From the NCBI GenBank assembly GCA_964522975.1, contig CAZFXK010000042.1, positions 1 to 18,817 of the forward strand: a stretch of DNA of 18,817 nt. The letters run 5' to 3'. The translations under genes were made by a program, and so were the position numbers. Shown piece after piece: positions 16,454-18,817 of the stretch. Within the stretch, counting starts at the first letter, position 1, and each line of letters opens with the position of its first letter. Origin of the DNA: Bacteroides_E sp964522975. Lineage in GTDB: Bacteria; Bacteroidota; Bacteroidia; Bacteroidales; Bacteroidaceae. The notes beneath the pieces are model-generated. The model searched no databases. It was given only the letters and a program-made list of their open reading frames with translations, and was not told where the DNA came from.

Positions 16454-17036
16454 AGAATTATGGTTCCAAATGGATGAAGAATCAACCGTTGGAACATATA
16501 AGGATAAAATAAAGGATGCGTTATGGAGAATAGTTGAAGATACTATTTTTCGACACAGTTTTAAGTGTATATCATGTTGGCGAGTAATGCTTTTGAAATT
16601 ATTTGGAGCTAAGATCGGGAAACGATGCTACATATCAAATAGAGCCATATTTGTAAAACCATGGAATTTGGTGATGGGCGAAAACAATGGAATAGATGAT
16701 TACGCATTCATAAAATGTGATGATAAAATCACAATAGAAAGTTATGTGAGCATTGGCAATTTTGTGAAAATTATTCCTGGTGGTCATGATATTCGAAGTA
16801 GAAATTTTAAAGTTGCTACTGGACCTGTGTACATAAAAAATGGGGTGTTTGTAGGAGCTGATTCTTTTATTGGCGCAAATGTTACTATTGGTGAGATGGC
16901 TGTCATTGGTTCTCGTACTACGATAAATGAAAATGTACCAGACAATAAAGTTATATATGACTTACCACAAGAGGAGTACTTGTTAGGTAATCGACTAAAG
17001 AAGAATATATATAAACAATATAAATATAATAATTAA
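16443..17036 (+). CDS. Hexapeptide-repeat acyltransferase (WcaF-like)
   Basis: A 197-residue left-handed beta-helix acyltransferase, normal in length. After a basic amphipathic N-terminal region (residues 20-50) come LLKLFGAKIGKRCYI and turns such as IESYVSIGNFVKI, GVFVGADSFIGANVTIG and VIGSRTTI. GGHDIRSR at 113-120 carries His115, the expected catalytic base. Enzymes of this group move an acetyl or larger acyl group onto a hydroxyl or amino sugar in the cytoplasm. It overlaps the damaged hydrolase by 11 bases and is followed by an acyl carrier protein 10 bases downstream, so the acyl donor may be that carrier rather than acetyl-CoA; this is inference. Intact, unlike its truncated relative at 238-471. 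Confidence 0.85.
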   Translation: MDDKELWFQMDEESTVGTYKDKIKDALWRIVEDTIFRHSFKCISCWRVMLLKLFGAKIGKRCYISNRAIFVKPWNLVMGENNGIDDYAFIKCDDKITIESYVSIGNFVKIIPGGHDIRSRNFKVATGPVYIKNGVFVGADSFIGANVTIGEMAVIGSRTTINENVPDNKVIYDLPQEEYLLGNRLKKNIYKQYKYNN

Positions 17037-17046
17037 AAAAAAGATT

Positions 17047-17274
17047 ATGGAACTTAATCAATTTGTAGAGAATTTTGCAGAACAGTTTGACGATACAGAT
17101 GCGTCAGAAATCAAGGCTGAAACAGTATTTCAGGATTTAGATGAATGGAGCTCTTTGGTAGCTATGGGCGTAATCGCATTTGTAAAGACCCAAAACGGAA
17201 AAACAGTCACAGGAAAAGAAATTCGGAGTTGTGAGACTGTTGAGGATTTATTCAATCTTGTAGCTTCAAAGTAA
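17047..17274 (+). CDS. Acyl carrier protein
   Basis: A 75-residue acidic protein of carrier-protein size. The LDEWSSLVAM stretch (31-40) is the phosphopantetheine site; the Ser followed by Leu, Ser36, would carry the prosthetic group. TVFQDL before it and ETVEDLFNL near the end fit helices of ACPs used in polysaccharide and secondary loci rather than the housekeeping AcpP, which reads DSLD at this site. It lies directly before an SDR ketoreductase (one-base overlap, TAATG) and a KAS III, indicating a dedicated acyl-thioester pathway. A 4'-phosphopantetheinyl transferase would come from elsewhere in the genome. Confidence 0.85.
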   Translation: MELNQFVENFAEQFDDTDASEIKAETVFQDLDEWSSLVAMGVIAFVKTQNGKTVTGKEIRSCETVEDLFNLVASK

Positions 17275-18017
17275 TGACTGATTTCAATCCTTTTACATTA
17301 ATTGGAAAGACGATTCTTGTAACAGGAGCTTCTTCTGGAATAGGAAAAGGCATTGCCGTATCTTGTTCCAAGATGGGTGCGACACTTGTATTAAATGGGC
17401 GGAACAAAGAAAAACTTAATGATACGCTTGCCGATTTAGAAGGTGGCAATCACAAGATTCTCGCTTGTGACCTAACTAATGAAGAAGCTGTTTCCATCAT
17501 GGTGGCAGACTTACCAAAATTGGATGGAATTGTATATTGTTCAGGTGTCGGACAGCGGAAACTTTGCAAGCAACTGGAACAAGATGATGTGGAGTATGTC
17601 ATGAATGTAAATTTCAAAGCGCCAGTTTTCCTACAGACGGAGATATTAAAGCAGAAGAAAATCAACAAAGGTGCATCCATCGTATTCATTGCTTCCATGG
17701 CTGTTGATTCTCCTAGTATTGGCAATGCGATATATAGTGCCTCAAAAGGAGCCATCGTTTCGTATGCCAATTGCCTTTCTCTGGAATTAGCTCCACGGCT
17801 CATACGTGTAAATTGTATCAGTCCTGCAATGGTGTGGACCGATCTTATTCTGAAAGGTGGCATTACCGAAGATGAATTAAAGGAAGACGAAAAAAAATAC
17901 CCGTTGAAAAGATATGGAACCCCCGAAGATATAGCGAATTTGGCTATCTATATGTTGTCTAATGCTTCGTCATGGATGACAGGATCAAACATTAAATTAT
18001 CGGGGGGGAGTATTTAA
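17274..18017 (+). CDS. SDR-family oxidoreductase, 3-oxoacyl-ACP reductase-like
   Basis: A 247-residue short-chain dehydrogenase/reductase, the usual FabG length. LVTGASSGIGKGIA with the TGxxxGIG cofactor loop lies at 17-24; NVNFKAP holds Asn113; and the Ser141, Tyr154, Lys158 triad appears in FIASMAV and YSASKGA. A FabG-like C-terminus (MTGSNIKLSGGSI) is intact. Between an ACP and a KAS III it most likely reduces a 3-oxoacyl-ACP to 3-hydroxyacyl-ACP with NADPH; a role on a nucleotide sugar cannot be excluded. The start overlaps the ACP stop by one base, so translation is probably coupled. No sign of damage. Confidence 0.85.
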   Translation: MTDFNPFTLIGKTILVTGASSGIGKGIAVSCSKMGATLVLNGRNKEKLNDTLADLEGGNHKILACDLTNEEAVSIMVADLPKLDGIVYCSGVGQRKLCKQLEQDDVEYVMNVNFKAPVFLQTEILKQKKINKGASIVFIASMAVDSPSIGNAIYSASKGAIVSYANCLSLELAPRLIRVNCISPAMVWTDLILKGGITEDELKEDEKKYPLKRYGTPEDIANLAIYMLSNASSWMTGSNIKLSGGSI

Positions 18018-18032
18018 ATTAAGTTAACATTT

Positions 18033-18817
18033 ATGAACGCATTTATAAAAGCAATATCATATTATTTGCCTGAGCGCATAGTAACCAATGAGGAACTAGT
18101 GAAAGAGTTTCCTGAGTGGAGTGTGGACAAAGTGGCAAAGAAAGTGGGTGTTTACTCACGACACATTGCTGCAGATGATGAGACTGCCGGTGACATGGCA
18201 GAGAAAGCGGCAAGAAAATTGTTTGATGAATATAGTATCAATCCCCAAGAGATTGATTTTCTGTTGCTCTGCACCCAGAGTCCGGATTTTCATTTGCCAT
18301 CCACAGCTTGCATACTTCAAGACAGACTTGGCTTACCAACATCAGCAGGCGCATTTGATTATGACTTGGGTTGCTCCGGTTGTGTCTATGGCATGGCTAT
18401 AGCCAAAGGACTCATTGCTGCTGGTATAGCAAAGAATGTATTGCTACTTACGGCAGAAACTTACAATAAATATTTGCATCCATCAGACAAGGGCAATCGT
18501 TCCATTTTTGGTGATGGTGCTGCTGCATGTCTTATCAGCACAGAAGGATTGGCTGAAATCGGTGAATTCTCATTGGGAACAGATGGTAGTGGAGCTGATA
18601 AGCTTATTGTCAAGACTGGTGCATCTCGACACAAGGCAACAACAGGGTTCAGTGAGACAGATGATGAGGGGCATACCCGTCGTGATGACTATTTATACAT
18701 GGATGGAGGCGGTATCTTCAATTTCACACTTGATGCTGTACCCAAGATGATGAAAGACATTTTAGCCTGCATAATTCATAGGGCTTCACCAAACTGTTGA
18801 ATTTTGATTATTCTGTT
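18033..18817 (+). pseudogene. 3-oxoacyl-ACP synthase III-like (KAS III), cut by the window edge and probably frameshifted
   Basis: The reading frame from 18033 is a good FabH-type N-terminus: YYLPERIVTNEEL, CTQSPDFHLPSTACIL, then DYDLGCSGCVYGM with the nucleophile Cys114, and IFGDGAAACLI. It would condense an acyl starter with malonyl-ACP. The frame ends at a TGA (18798-18800) after 255 residues, short of the His and Asn of the active site (family about 330). In the +2 frame the sequence to 18817 reads GFTKLLNFDYSV, just what is expected before the HQAN motif, and restoring one A near 18769 turns CIIH into CNNS. A TAG at 18779 then still interrupts. So I call it a probable pseudogene; the rest is outside the window. 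Confidence 0.65.

Noticed and set aside
17450..17863. 137-codon open frame on the - strand opposite the SDR gene
   Set aside because: It is antisense to an intact SDR with cofactor and catalytic motifs, so it is a shadow frame.
18002..18008. Seven-G run at the end of the SDR gene as a phase-variation site
   Set aside because: It encodes the ordinary SGGSI C-terminus, and a length change would alter only the last few residues.
18121..18750. Second coding frames (18121-18402 and 18436-18750) within the KAS III region
   Set aside because: They lack family motifs and are covered by the KAS III frame; only the last 40 bases support a real frame change.
1..18817. Insertion sequence or integrase behind the gene damage
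   Set aside because: No transposase, integrase or terminal inverted repeats were seen; the joints look like simple deletion or homology-based exchange.

Overview
The window looks like part of a Bacteroidales (Bacteroides/Prevotella-type) surface polysaccharide locus, either capsule or O-antigen. Evidence for this: AT-rich sequence; every gene on the + strand and tightly packed, often with ATGA overlaps or gaps of a few bases; weak or absent Shine-Dalgarno sequences; and a typical set of Wzx flippase, Wzy polymerase, GT4 glycosyltransferases, O-acyltransferases and hexapeptide acyltransferases. No tRNA, rRNA, CRISPR array, transposase or integrase gene was seen.

Layout. Positions 1-471 hold debris: the open tail of an unrecognised protein, a perfect 10-bp hairpin, and a broken hexapeptide acyltransferase. 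Positions 501-8089 are the assembly block: Wzx, a complete GT4, a truncated Wzy-like gene joined to a GT4 that lacks its N-terminus, a complete Wzy, an acyltransferase-3 protein and another GT4. Positions 8086-12149 carry a compact four-gene module: a DRE-TIM aldolase fused to an MptE-like (DUF115-like) domain, a CMP-sugar synthetase-like cytidylyltransferase, a KDG-kinase-like PfkB kinase, and a second stand-alone MptE-like protein. I infer a pathway that makes, CMP-activates and perhaps transfers a 3-deoxy-2-keto sugar acid. Positions 12150-13549 hold a gene foreign to polysaccharide synthesis, a DUF4917 (SIR2-like layout) protein with its own candidate promoter and strong ribosome site, now frameshifted. 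Positions 13552-17036 hold a GT4, an acyltransferase-3 gene split by one amber codon, a badly damaged SGNH-hydrolase-like gene and an intact hexapeptide acyltransferase. Positions 17047-18817 encode an acyl carrier protein, an SDR ketoreductase and a KAS III, probably a small route to an acyl group (for example 3-hydroxyacyl) that decorates the glycan.

How it works together. Glycosyltransferases would build a repeat unit on a lipid carrier, the 8.1-12.1 kb module would supply an unusual acidic sugar, the ACP/SDR/KAS III set and the acyltransferases would add acyl groups, Wzx would flip the unit and Wzy would polymerise it. Much of the window is mosaic or decaying. There are at least two recombination or deletion junctions, three probable single-base losses, a nonsense codon and several remnants. 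Some single-base lesions could be sequencing errors, but the gene fusion, the internal deletion and the in-frame stop are harder to explain that way.
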